Assembly (NCBI GenBank): GCA_963662175.1 | Contig: OY759217.1 | Span: 52,738,108-52,802,107 of the forward strand | Length of the DNA: 64,000 nt | Reading direction: 5' to 3' | Source: Aradus depressus | Taxonomy: Eukaryota > Arthropoda > Insecta > Hemiptera > Aradidae | In this document: in pieces, positions 29,815 to 40,689 of the stretch | Position numbering within the stretch: position 1 is the first letter of the stretch | Layout: every line of letters begins with the position of its first letter | Position numbers and translations under genes: made by a program | The notes under the pieces: model-generated | Told to the model about the DNA's origin: nothing | The model's database searches: none | Seen by the model: only the letters and a program-made list of their open reading frames with translations

Positions 29815-31500
29815 TTATAGTTTTCTGTTCGCAGATTAACAGCTGGGAACTTTTGAGGTTGTCAACTTCTCCCCATAAAGTACATTCCTCCCGTTTTCTG
29901 TTCGCAGATTAACAGCTGAGAACTTCTGAGGTTGTCAACTTCTCCCCATAAAGTACAATCCTTCCGTTTTCTGTTCGCAGATTAACAGCTGGGAACTTTT
30001 GAGGTTGTCAACTTCTCCCCATAAAGTACAACCCTTCCGTTTTCTGTTCGCAGATTAACAGCTGAGAACTTCTGAGGTTGTCAACTTCTCCCCATAAAGT
30101 ACAATCCTCCCGTTTTCTGTTCGCAGATTAACAGCTGGGAACTTCTGAGGTTGTCAACTTCTCCCCATAAAGTACAATCCTTCCGTTTTCTGTTCGCAGA
30201 TTAACAGCTGGGAACTTCTGAGGTTGTCAACTTCTCCCCATAAAGTACAATCCTTCCGTTTTCTGTTCGCAGATTAACAGCTGAGAACTTCTGAGGTTGT
30301 CAACTTCTCCCCATAAAGTACAATCCTCCCGTTTTCTGTTCGCAGATTAACAGCTGGGAACTTCTGAGGTTGTCAACTTCTCCCCATAAAGTACAATCCT
30401 TCCGTTTTCTGTTCGCAGATTAACAGCTGGGAACTTCTGAGGTTGTCAACTTCTCCCCATAAAGTACAATCCTTCCGTTTTCTGTTCGCAGATTAACAGC
30501 TGAGAACTTCTGAGGTTGTCAACTTCTCCCCATAAAGTACAATCCTCCCGTTTTCTGTTCGCAGATTAACAGCTGGGAACTTCTGAGGTTGTCAACTTCT
30601 CCCCATAAAGTACAATCCTTCCGTTTTCTGTTCGCAGATTAACAGCTGGGAACTTTTGAGGTTGTCAACTTCTCCCCATAAAGTACATTCCTCCCGTTTT
30701 CTGTTCGCAGATTAACAGCTGAGAACTTCTGAGGTTGTCAACTTCTCCCCATAAAGTACAATCCTTCCGTTTTCTGTTCGCAGATTAACAGCTGGGAACT
30801 TCTGAGGTTGTCAACTTCTCCCCATAAAGTACAATCCTTCCGTTTTCTGTTCGCAGATTAACAGCTGAGAACTTCTGAGGTTGTCAACTTCTCCCCATAA
30901 AGTACAATCCTTCCGTTTTCTGTTCGCAGATTAACAGCCGGGAACTTCTGAGGTTGTCAACTTCTCCCCATAAAGTACAATCCTTCCGTTTTCTGTTCGC
31001 AGATTAACAGCTGGGAACTTCTGAGGTTGTCAACTTCTCCTCATAAAGTACAATCCTTCCGTTTTCTGTTAGCAGATTAACAGCTGGGAACTTCTGAGGT
31101 TGTCAACTTCTCCTCATAAAGTACAATCCTTCCGTTTTCTGTTAGCAGATTAACAGCTGGGAACTTCTGAGGTTGTCAACTTCTCCCCATAAAGTACAAT
31201 CCTTCCGTTTTCTGTTCGCAGATTAACAGCTGGGAACTTCTGAGGTTGTCAACTTCTCCCCATAAAGTACAATCCTTCCGTTTTCTGTTCGCAGATTAAC
31301 AGCTGGGAACTTCTGAGGTTGTCAACTTCTCCCCATAAAGTACAATCCTTCCGTTTTCTGTTCGCAGATTAACAGCTGGGAACTTCTGAGGTTGTCAACT
31401 TCTCCTCATAAAGTACAATCCTTCCGTTTTCTGTTCGCAGATTAACAGCTGGGAACTTCTGAGGTTGTCAACTTCTCCTCATAAAGTACAACCCTTCCGT
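29815..31500. repeat. 73-bp tandem array, about 23 copies
   Basis: The unit is TTTTCTGTTCGCAGATTAAC, AGCTGGGAACTTCTGAGGTT, GTCAACTTCTCCCCATAAAG, TACAATCCTTCCG. Alternating variants (CTGGGAAC/CTGAGAAC, CCTTCCG/CCTCCCG, TTAGCAG/TTCGCAG) come in two- to three-unit groups, a sign of higher-order amplification. Every unit carries a pyrimidine tract plus CAG that looks like a splice acceptor. A diverged monomer lies at 19003-19060. Confidence 0.94.
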
Positions 31501-32259
31501 TTTTTCCCACCTGCTCAGCGTGGATGGATGAGGATAATTATTTTCTGGCATTTATTTAATTATATAAGTTGTGTCTTTTGTCTATTTATGTTAAGACATG
31601 ATAATATTCCAGAAGCGATGGGAGAATATTTAAATAATAAAACAATCTACTTAGAACCGTACTTTTTTTTTTTTTTTACTGTTCTAAGGACATCTTCCTC
31701 CGAAGAAAATACTATTCATAAAATATTTTAGATAAATATTTATTGCTACTTGATTTTGAATTAACATATAAAAAATAATTAATACAATATGTTCTTATTT
31801 TTGTACAATGTAATAATTTGCTACTAAAAAAATGTTAATATTATTATATATTTAATAATGCCTTTTTAATATTACTTTTTTAGTATTCTTTTTGCAAAAT
31901 TAACATATGTTAATGTTTATATAAAATGTGTTATATTTTTTTAAATAAATAACAGAAAATGGTTTTGAATTTGAATTCGCCAGGTTCATGCCATTGCACA
32001 GTTTAGTTCATGCTCGTAAATAGGGGCGCTGCAACTTGCTACCATTATTATAGCCTCAAGTAAGTTGTTTTGTGCTCTGGACCATTTGGTCAAAAATAGA
32101 ACACCCTGCAAAGTAGACATATTAGTTGAGACAGTGATCGAGAGAGTGCAGCACTAGAAATTGTGATTTGTACTACACTCTAGCGGCAAGTACTGTAACA
32201 GAAAAGAACCTGTCTTCTGATTAAAACTTTACTTTTATTCTCTCCATAAATTAAGATTA
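31501..32259. other. intergenic AT-rich stretch
   Basis: A T16 run lies near 31663-31677. The span 31980-32210 is more complex (AGGGGCGCTGCAACTTGC, CACTCTAGCGGCAAG) but not recognised. A short open frame at 31465-31731 starts inside the satellite and is not credible. Confidence 0.5.
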
Positions 32260-32525
32260 GTCAGTAAGTTATTGTGACTCGGCTTTAACTACGAGGTCAT
32301 ATCGCCTACTACCAGAGCGCTCTTTCGTCACTCTGGCGGACATGAGCCCGACTCTACTGTGGGAGTTTTAAATTTTGCCTACCTAGGTTTATTCATCTAC
32401 GGTAGGGGGGGGGGCTCTTTAACTAGTATCTGACATTGCACAGGCTCGGGACCATCGCTTAACGTCTCACACGAAGGACAGCGTGCTCTAGGTTTATATC
32501 ACCTCCCACATAATAAAACCTACTA
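32260..32525 (-). mobile_element. SINE-A, degraded
   Basis: The plus text GTTATTGTGACTCGGCTTTA, GAGGTCATATCGCCTACTAC, GACATGAGCCCGACTCTACT and CCATCGCTTAACGTCTCAC marks it. A G10 run (32407-32416) replaces the usual GGGTAGGGG. The head end is lost. Confidence 0.78.
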
Positions 32526-32536
32526 CAACAGCAATC

Positions 32537-32745
32537 TGTTAACCGACTGAAGCTCTTAGGTTTTTTTTTTATCTGCGAAGTAACAAAATCTTGAGAACGC
32601 CATCCTTGGATATGGGCGTTAAATGGCGATTATGAGCATGTGCGAATTCAGGTACTCGTTAAAGACCCCCTTCCTAGATAGACATAATTCAGGATTCCCA
32701 CAGTAGAGCACACAGGAATGAGATAAGAGCGTTCAGGTCTAAGCA
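32537..32745 (+). mobile_element. SINE-A fragment, opposite strand
   Basis: AACCGACTGAAGCTCTTAGG, CATCCTTGGATATGGGCGTT, CAGGTACTCGTTAAAGACCC and GATTCCCACAGTAGAGC are the plus-strand body. It sits head-to-head with the copy at 32260-32525; both are old. Confidence 0.65.
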
Positions 32746-32932
32746 CCAGCCTATCCAGTATACCTAGTGGCATTATTAATTACACATTTTTCCCTTTTAT
32801 TGAAAAAAAAAAAATATATTAGCATCGAATTTCTTTAGACATTTAGGTGTAACTTGAACTTTTTATATTTGATAGATTCAGTATTTCTTATTTAGATAGT
32901 TACTTAGTTATTGTGACTCTTGACTGGGCCCA

Positions 32933-33060
32933 GGGGCGTAGCCAGGGGTGGTCGGGGGGGGGGGGGGGGAGGGGGGGCACGTGCTCCACCCCTGTAGCCT
33001 AACTTTGCCCCCCCCCCCCCCCCCCCCCTCCACGGCTTACGGTAGACCTTTGTTACCACT
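32933..33060. repeat. hAT-end fragment with long G and C runs
   Basis: CAGGGGCGTAGCCAGGGG at 32930-32947 is the same terminus as the hAT element at 7227. It is followed by a G15 run (about 32954-32968), then AACTTTG and a C18-20 run. No matching second end with a target duplication was found, so this is a fragment. Confidence 0.6.
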
Positions 33061-33949
33061 GATGGCCGCCATTTTAAAAACGTAGAAGAACTGAATCCGG
33101 GTTTCATAATGCCAAAAATATTAAATAACGGTTGATTAACGGTTAATCGGATTTTCATGAATTTTCACAAGTAGCATCCTAATAAACCAGATACCAACAA
33201 AGTTTATGTGTCACCTCAAAATTTTGAACGGGATAAAGAAAGGTTGTGGGGGCTCAAAACGGATGGCCCCAAGCATGTCAGAAATCCGTTAAAGACACCC
33301 TACCGTGGGTAACTGTTACCTTGTTTACATGGCAAAAGATAGGATTTACTAAAATCCAAAACATACCATGAATGGTCTGATTTCAATGAAATTAGAAAAT
33401 AATAAGATATATATTTGATAATTATCATTATGGAGTTTCCAATATATAATAAATACAAAAAAACTATAAATGAATATACAGTTATAATGAATACAAAAAA
33501 AGTTCAGAAGACGCTACATTCCCCCCCCCCCCCCCCCCCCCTCCCTCTGTGGACACGCTATTTTCCCCCCAGCAGCTTGATCTCATACACAAAGATGATT
33601 AGATGCGATATTAATAAAATATAAAGCGTATACTCTCTCCAGCTATGTTTAAAATACAATAATACAATAAATCATAAGTTCATATTTTGTATTGGTTGAG
33701 AATGAATATTGGAGTACTGTTACTAATTTCAACGGCTATCTACAGAAAGGGGACATATATATTTTTTCCGTCGTCTGACTTATCACCATTTTCACTATCT
33801 CTACGAACAGACATCATATCGCAACGAGATGTATATGCAAATATGTACCCCTATATTCAGTAGAGTAACTACCAGCTTCAGTACTTACGAGTACAGTACT
33901 ACAGTAGCTAGGTACATGAATGTACATAAAACAGGAAGCAAACTCATTT
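33061..33949. other. intergenic stretch with repeat D and a C tract
   Basis: Bases about 33341-33446 are the second copy of the repeat seen at 192-305. A C20 tract lies near 33522-33542. The rest is AT-rich and unrecognised. Confidence 0.55.
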
Positions 33950-35200
33950 CCTTTAACTTCCCCCACTATACCAAGTACAGGGGAAGTTGTGTAATCGGAC
34001 AAAAATTCGATGCCGAGTTTTCAACGAAATTTTATGCTTACCGACCTCCTGATTTCAAAAATGAATTAATCTGTGTCGTAATTTTATATGTGTAACCAGA
34101 AGCTTGAAATGACGACACCAGTTGATTTTCAGTCAAATCAACAAAAGTGAGGGGGGGGATTAGGGGGCAGGCTTAACACAAACACTTATAACTGCCAATA
34201 GAATGAATGTATCGACACAAAATTTTATAAGTGTCATCTATTCTGTGAATCTTTGAATATGAAATATTGGTCGAAAGATATTTGGAAGGTTCATTAAAAC
34301 TACGTGTTCTGACTCCCCCGGATATAGTGGCGTAGTACTGAAGTATTACAATTTTCAAGGGAGGAACACCAAAACGGACAGTTGTTTATTAAAGTAGAAT
34401 CAGATATAACAAACTCACACTTTGGACATAATTTTCTCAAAATTTACGAAATGTGTACATATGCCCATGTTTCATTTTCACTCTGCATCAGATATCTTCT
34501 AACACTATGTTTCATTTTCCCTCTGCACCAGATAACTTCCACTATTAAGTGTGCTATCTACTAACACTATGTTTCATTTTCACTCTGCACCTGATATCTT
34601 CCACTAATAAGTGAGCTATCTACTAACACTATGTTTCATTTTCACTCTGCATCAGATATCTTCCACTATTAAGTGAGCTATCTACTAACACTATGTTTCA
34701 TTTTCACACTGCATCAGATATCTTCCACTATTAAGTGAGCTATCTACTAACACTATGTTTCATTTTCACTCTGCACCTGATATCTTCCACTATTAAGTGA
34801 GTTATCTACTAACACTATGTTTCATTTTCACTCTGCATCAAATATCTTCCACTATTAGGTGAAATTTCATGTTTTTTGAACTTCTGATTACAAAAATTTA
34901 AAAAAACTCTCTCTAATGTTTGTGTTTGTGCGTGAACATGAGAACTCCCGATAGAATGAATGTATCGATACAAAATACTATAATAAGAGTGTGGTTCAGA
35001 AGCCTGTAAGGACGACACCTATTGATTTTCAGCAGTCAGCCAAAGGGAAGTAGGTTAAGTTGGAGGTGGCTTAGCTCAAGAACCTTAATAACTGCCGATG
35101 TAATGAATGTATCGACACGAAATTTAGTGTGAGAATTCAAAAGTGTCTGTGTAAGTCAGATGGAGAGAGAATACTTATTTGATGATTCACCGACAACATT
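33950..35200 (+). repeat. family B copy, expanded by an inner array
   Basis: The start is CTTCCCCCACTATACCAAG, AGGGGAAGTTGTGTAATCGG, GTTTTCAACGAAATTTTATG. The middle has GACGACACCAGTTGATTTTC and ATGAATGTATCGACACAAAATT; another module is at 34922-35150. It ends with GATGATTCACCGACAAC at 35180-35197. The 62-bp array at 34458-34860 splits it. Confidence 0.75.
34458..34860. repeat. 62-bp tandem array, about 6.5 copies
   Basis: The unit is CTAACACTATGTTTCATTTT, CACTCTGCATCAGATATCTT, CCACTATTAAGTGAGCTATCTA. Small variants (CACCTG/CATCAG, ACACTG/CTCTGC) occur between copies. It lies inside a family B copy. Confidence 0.9.
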
Positions 35201-35246
35201 TTTAGGTTGCTGTCAATGTTCTTGGATCCCTTCACCATGTCGGTTC

Positions 35247-35374
35247 TGAGCGGCGCATGGCTAACCGGCCTATTTGCATCTCACTATAGGCCCCAACCGG
35301 AAGTTATAGATAGAGAACTTCCGGTTGGGGCCTATAGTGAGATGCAAATAGGCCGGTTTGCCATGCGCCGCTCA
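35247..35374. repeat. long foldback, 59-bp arms, 10-nt loop
   Basis: The left arm is 35247-35305 (TGAGCGGCGCATGG to CCGGAAGTT), the loop ATAGATAGAG, and the right arm 35316-35374. Only one mismatch (GGCTAACC against GGCAAACC) in 59 positions. The arms are GC-richer than the surroundings and contain ATTTGCAT, an octamer-like word. No target duplication is evident. Confidence 0.9.
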
Positions 35375-35644
35375 TCTTTCCTTGCCGTGCCGCGCCGCGT
35401 CTAACGCATTCATTATGTATGTACTGCTCGACTTTGCCTAGGTACCTACCTAGAACTAGGGAGTGTGAAGCGTGTCTTGTCACGTAGCTGAGAACATGTC
35501 TTTGGCAGGAAGAGCCTTCTCCTATACTGATAACAAATACAGATAGATAAATGATAACACCGCTTCCTCTCAGCCAACCTCAAATGATCCCCCCCTCCCG
35601 TAATATTAAGAATACATTAATCTATTGAGAATAATTTTATTGAG

Positions 35645-35839
35645 ATGTCTCACGGCTACCCGCCATACGCAGTGCAGGATGGCCCCAAACAAGAGCGACG
35701 CACCGGACCTCCACATGAGTTTGATGAAAATATGCTGGTACTTTCCGTTGGACAAAAAGTGTTTTGTCTATGTGCTTGGGAAAACGATAACTTCCAATAT
35801 ACCCGACCAATCTATGGAACCCTTCAATGTGTTCAATGA
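35645..35839 (+). CDS. unrecognised small ORF, 64 codons
   Basis: The start MSHGYPPYAVQDGPKQERRT and later LVLSVGQKVFCLCAWENDNF have a balanced, protein-like composition in a region otherwise full of stops. An overlapping frame (35625-35858) is also open. I recognise no family. It could be a lone exon, a transposase scrap or chance; no splice border is convincing. Confidence 0.2.
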   Translation: MSHGYPPYAVQDGPKQERRTGPPHEFDENMLVLSVGQKVFCLCAWENDNFQYTRPIYGTLQCVQ

Positions 35840-36178
35840 AGTTGCCTTTTTGAAATAACTATCATTTGATCCATCCAATGCAAGTAGTCCAACTGAAGTC
35901 GGTTATTGCACCCGGCCAATCAAATGGTTTATACTGTTGAAAAAATATATTTAATCCTCTAAATTTAAATTTAAATGCAACCTTATATGCAATCAGTGGT
36001 TATCTGCAGATAGTGCTTGTCTTGTACACTATTGTTCTTCTCAATTATATATGCATAAATGTAACATTATAATTATTAATGATGACTTCAGTCTGATAAC
36101 GGATGGACGGACAAACGTTCTGTAATAATCAAATATGGAACTCATGAGTGTACCGTGAGGAGGAACACTATGCGGGGA

Positions 36179-36476
36179 AAATGTCTCAATTATCTTTCCA
36201 TTGTGGGGTTGTGCTAAGCCATCTAACAACAAGCGTATCCAGTTCTTCCAATCCAAAGTTCTAAGAACAATTGGCAACACATCATTCTATGTTTCTAATC
36301 TGACACTCCACAAAAATCCTTTTGTCAACAAACTGTGGTCATACCATTCTCATCTTGACAACCCTCCCTCAAGGTGAGGTGGTCCTGGCCTAGAGACCTG
36401 TTAGCAAATATAAAATGTCTCAATTATCTTTCCATTGTGGGGTTGTGCTAAGCCATCTAACAACAAGCGTATCCAG
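36179..36476 (+). pseudogene. LINE ORF2 C-terminal remnant with a 63-bp duplication
   Basis: The frame from 36204 reads WGCAKPSNNKRIQFFQSKVL then RTIGNTSFYVSNLTLHK, close to the C-terminus of the intact ORF2 at 19740 (WGSAKPSHTKRIQ...). Later WPRDLLAN appears in another frame near 36387. The segment beginning TGTCTCAATTATCTTTCC at 36182 is repeated at 36416-36476. Confidence 0.85.
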
Positions 36477-38010
36477 ATTTAGTTATGTTTTTTTACCGAT
36501 TGTAAAACATGTTCGATAAACAAATATAAAATTATCTTTTATTCAGACCAGGAAAGTAAAATTCGTACTCACAGAAGCTGCGTAAAGTAATCAGATTTTC
36601 AGGGTAGATATTCACAATCTTTTTCCTCGTGGCATGTCATATAGTTTGCTTGATACAAAGACTTAATTTTTTTAATGCCTTTCCTTAGTTTTTAAAAGCA
36701 AAAGAAACAATAAGAAGCATTTCAAGCAAGTCAGTAAATTGATTTCAGAGTGCGAGCAAAAACGTAATTCATTAATTCGCGCTGGAGATGTACATTGTCG
36801 GTGATTCACTGACGACTGTTTTTTATATTGTTCATCGTATGTTGATTATATAAGCGGACGGTTGGTTGGCCAGCATTCATTAGAAGTTTTATCCGTATTA
36901 ATTATGGTTTATTGGCCTATTAAACCAACATTTGTACTAATCACCAGGCAACGGATTTATATGTATTAACATGAGCTTGAAATGTTCATACACCCAACTA
37001 GCCACATACTTGTTAAGACATTCTGAATTGGGTTGATATAGACAACCATCCTCTTCAGCATCTTTATTTGGTAGACTCTTTTTGCTCTTTTAAGGTTCCT
37101 TTGATCTCTGAATTTGATGCTACACCCGGACTTGATGCTACACCCCGACTCACACAAATGTTTCACCTCTCCCTCTAAATCTTTGATATTTTTCTTTTGT
37201 TAAGTCCTTAACTTCTGTTTTTGCTCTTTTGAAGGTCCTACGATCCCTGCATTTCAGTGCCGGTGCTTCACTGAAATGTTGCATTTCGCATATAACAAGT
37301 GAACGTATCGAGGGTTACTGCGAAGGTTCCAAGGAAGGATTGACTTGACCCAACAGATGGAATAGTTGTTCCAGAGATACACAACTAATGTATGAGACTA
37401 TTATATGAACTTAAAGCGGCACTCTCTAGTATAGACTTAATAAATATAGGATTTGTAAGGAGATAAGTGGCGGCGGGGCGATGGTGGAGATATTTGTCGG
37501 GGGGATGGCGGCTCAACTCCCGGCATTGGCCTATCTCCAGTCCACATTAGTCTTTGATTTATCAGAGCCCATACAGACACCACGATCCCTCTCCAAGATA
37601 TCACTAACCTCTGCGATTCTTATCATATTCTGCCTTCCCAGACTCCTTCAGACATTTTTCATTTTTCTCTTAAATTTTATTATAGTTTGACACAGTGGGA
37701 TGGTCTTTGTAAATGGGAATCTTCAGTCAGATTCTGTTCACAAAAGACAGCTGATTATAGAAATTCCTTAACTTTTGCGTATACTATATTCACGAATGTC
37801 GCATATTTGCTTGATTGATTCAATGCACTCTAACTTAACATTCGCCAATGGAATATTCGTTTTTTTTGTATCTTTTCACCAAGCAAAGTGAAGGTCCCGC
37901 ATTTTCATACACCTGGATCCAAATATCAGATGGTGGATTTTCACGAAATGTTGCACTAATTTTTGTTAGTACTTCGAAATAACCCATAGGTATATATTCA
38001 ATTAGAAATT
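36477..38010. other. intergenic stretch, little recognised
   Basis: A family B end (ACATTGTCGGTGATTCACTGAC) lies near 36792-36813. On the minus strand at 36966-37166 a 66-codon frame (KRAKRVYQIKMLKRMVVYIN...) includes a duplicated SGCSIK; origin unknown, perhaps an old element. On the plus strand, 37481-37690 is open with a hydrophobic end and no recognised family. Confidence 0.4.
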
Positions 38011-38014
38011 TCCT

Positions 38015-38225
38015 GTCTGTGAACACGATAACTCCCGATATAATGAATATATCGGCACGAAATTTTCATAAGTTTATCCAGAAACGAATAAGGACGACAC
38101 CTATTGATTTTCAGCCTAATCGACTGAAGGAAGGGGGATTATCAGACAGACAGAAATTGAATCTAAGCCCCGGCATCACCCGGCTCAACTTTAAGTTTCA
38201 TGATTTTAGAAATTTCCAATGATTT
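38015..38225 (+). repeat. family B fragment
   Basis: CTGTGAACACGATAACTCCC, GATATAATGAATATATCGGC, ACGAAATTTTCATAAG, GACGACACCTATTGATTTTC and CGACTGAAGGAAGGGGGATT are the first module of family B in plus orientation. The ends are missing. Confidence 0.75.
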
Positions 38226-38234
38226 TGAGGCTAA

Positions 38235-38360
38235 TGGTTCCATGGTGCCTGGTTGTAGTTTTTGCATGGTAACTGGTTGTAGTTTTGACATGGTGACTGG
38301 TTGTAGTTTTTGCATGGTGACTGGTTGTAGTTTTGACATGGTGATTGGTTGTAGTTTTCG
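38235..38360. repeat. 24-bp tandem repeat, 5 copies
   Basis: The unit is AGTTTTTGCATGGTGACTGG TTGT, alternating with AGTTTTGACATGGTGACTGG TTGT, so the real period may be 48 bp. The short minus-strand ORF here is repeat-derived. Confidence 0.85.
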
Positions 38361-38824
38361 ACTCTAACTCAAACACACAAACAATCACACTATCTCTCTT
38401 TATATATTAGGACTACAAAAAAAAAAAAATCTTCCGACAATGTACAGTCAAAATTTTAATTTTATATATTGCTAAGAACTGAAACATTCATTCTTATCAG
38501 TGGGTTATTATATATGTATTCATTGTTGACCTAAAATGGCCTGGGACAAGTTCCATTTTGTAACCTTAATACATAATATTTCAACTTACAATTGTTCATT
38601 TCATAATCGATGTATTTGACTACTTTCATTCAAATGATGTAGGTATTGCTAATCGTTTTATGTTTAAAATAATTTTTTTTAATTTTTTTAGTAGTTCTAA
38701 TGTTGTTATTCATCCGAAGAATTGTTTTAGATCAAATAATTATTATCACTCGTAGACCTTCCAGACAGTAACAGTTCAGTTTAAATCTGACCAATGATAA
38801 TTCATAGAATATAGAATATATATG
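38361..38824. other. AT-rich intergenic stretch
   Basis: An A13 run lies near 38416. No gene, repeat border or RNA is recognised. Confidence 0.5.
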
Positions 38825-39220
38825 TATATATGAGGAGTTTGGAGCCAGAGCGGACCAACTGGTTGAAACTGAACAGGTAGAAAATGGCAATTGAAAATTG
38901 AGTACATTTTGTTTATGTCCATAAATGGGCCCCAAATATTTATTTATATTTGAAATTTTAGAATAGTATTGGATGAGTGATCCCTTTTTGTGTTCTATAA
39001 AGTTTTTGAAGGCCGTATGATCCATTGGGACTTTGAAAATATATGCACAAAATACTTGTGGACTAAACTTAAAGTGCTGCTATCTATCACTGAAGTGAAG
39101 AAACTAAGTGATCCACACTGGTTTTGAAAATGGGAACCTATGCCAACATCAGGATGGTAATAACTCATTTTCCGAAAAATTGTGGGTTGGTCCGCTCTGG
39201 CTCCAAACTCCTCATATATA
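38825..39220. mobile_element. MITE-1, TA-flanked, 35-bp perfect inverted repeats
   Basis: TATATATGAGGAGTTTGGAG and CCAGAGCGGACCAAC at the left are exactly reverse-complemented at 39186-39220. It is 396 bp, non-coding, AT-rich. The termini end in TA/TATA, as expected for Tc1/mariner-like insertion at TA. It is related to MITE-2 (39741-40105). Confidence 0.88.
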
Positions 39221-39395
39221 GTTCTAGTATTTGGATGTGAATTAACTTTTTTAAATGTAAGTAATGTTATTTCTTTTTGTTTAATGTGATTCTTCTAGTT
39301 ACATAAAGTCAGTTATCTGTGTTCTCTTCACAGTAAGCTTTCTACAAGTTCTCTTAAGTTATTAAGAGTGTACTTTTGGAAAATAGTGGATACAC

Positions 39396-40175
39396 AGTAA
39401 TCACCAACCTTTCGGCACTGAGTGTACCTTCTTCAGGGCCTGTATTGACATACATATATAAATTATTATTACTGCGTTAATATATGTAGATATAAGTAAA
39501 GGATAAACTAATATAAACTAACTATAACCGTATATCCTGAGTTAAATCTGTGTTTGTAAATTTTCACTGAGGGGATATACGGTTATAATTAGTTTATAGT
39601 TGTTCATGTGTTTGTGGTTTTCTGTTTAAATATAATATTTCAGTTTGTTTTCATGTAAATAATGTTAATTATTGGTTTAGTCACAATTATGTCATGTCCT
39701 TTACTTATATCTATATATTAACGCAGTAATAATATTTTATATATGACGGAGTTAGAACCAAAGTGGTCTAAGTGACATTTTTAAAAAATTGAAGAAACTG
39801 TGCATTAAGTTCTTAACTTATTTTAAAAATCTATAATTTATCTAAACCGGAAATATTTTGTCTTCTACTTTTTGGTGAAAGTTGCTGTTAGCAAACCATA
39901 AAATTGAATAAAAATTATAATTTCAAGGTCACTATTGATATTTTGAAGTTACTTGTTCATGTCACCAAAATGGAATAAGTGATTTGTCACTAGATCTCAG
40001 CACTGGCTAGGATTTCACTTGTACAACTTTTGTACCCGATTATGCACTTAACGAAAAATTTTCGAAAATGTGACTTGGACCATTTTGATTTCAACCCCGT
40101 CATATGTCAATACAGGCCCTGAACAAGGTACACTCAATGCCGAAAGCTTGGCAGAAATTCTACAAGTTTGTTTTA
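39396..40175. mobile_element. large foldback element, Penelope-like terminal motif
   Basis: The left arm (39396-39510) contains CGGCACTGAGTGTACC, TTCTTCAGGGCCTGTATTG and TTATTACTGCGTTAATATA. The right arm repeats all of this in reverse (CTTTACTTATATCTATATA, TTAACGCAGTAATAATA, then after MITE-2 CAATACAGGCCCTGAACAAG and CACTCAATGCCGAAAGC). Inner arms (ACTATAACCGTATATCC / GGATATACGGTTATAATTAG) extend the fold. MITE-2 has split the right arm. The CCCTGAAGAAGG..GCCGAAAGGTTGG text resembles motifs at the ends of Penelope-like elements. Confidence 0.7.
39741..40105. mobile_element. MITE-2, TA-flanked, relative of MITE-1
   Basis: ATATGACGGAGTTAGAACC at the left and GGTTGAAATCAAAATGG-type text (plus CCATTTTGATTTCAACCCCG) at the right form imperfect 26-bp inverted repeats. 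The pattern TATGA-GGAGTT-GA-CCA-AG-GG is shared with MITE-1. 365 bp, non-coding. Confidence 0.8.
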
Positions 40176-40689
40176 TTTGACCACAAGCCTCATCTCTCCT
40201 TCTTCATATTACATCGTAGTAGTTGGAAGTCACAAGTTGGAAGTCTGTAACAATGTATGTATAGATTCTAACGGACAGCTAAAAGGTGTTGCATAAATGC
40301 AGTATTTCTTTTATAATATGCAGTAATGCAATGAAACTAAAAAAAAAAAAAAAAAAAAAAAATATTAGACTGTTTCAAAATAAATAGTTTTAGTGGGTGT
40401 GACTGAGTGGTTTTTGCTGTTTTGTGCTGACCTCCCGCACCCCTTCTACAGTTATCCATGTGGGTCGATCTTACATTATCCGCTTTCCGATATACCTACG
40501 CCATATTTCGCAGTGTGATTCTATTTGTCAACTCGAGTGTTCCCATATTGAAACGTGAATCTTTCATATCCCCTCTTATATTTATCATTTTGTGGAATAC
40601 AACTTTCTTCTCTCCAGACCTTGGAGTCCGGTCTCTATCCCCCCCACCTGTCCTTCTTCGTGGCACAATTGTAATAATATCTTATATCC
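40176..40689. other. intergenic stretch
   Basis: An A24 run lies near 40338-40362. The open frame at 40458-40874 runs into family B and has no recognised domain. Nothing else is supported. Confidence 0.45.

Noticed and set aside
29815..31500. CRISPR-like array (regular repeats)
   Set aside because: There are no unique spacers; the whole 73-bp unit repeats and the context is eukaryotic.
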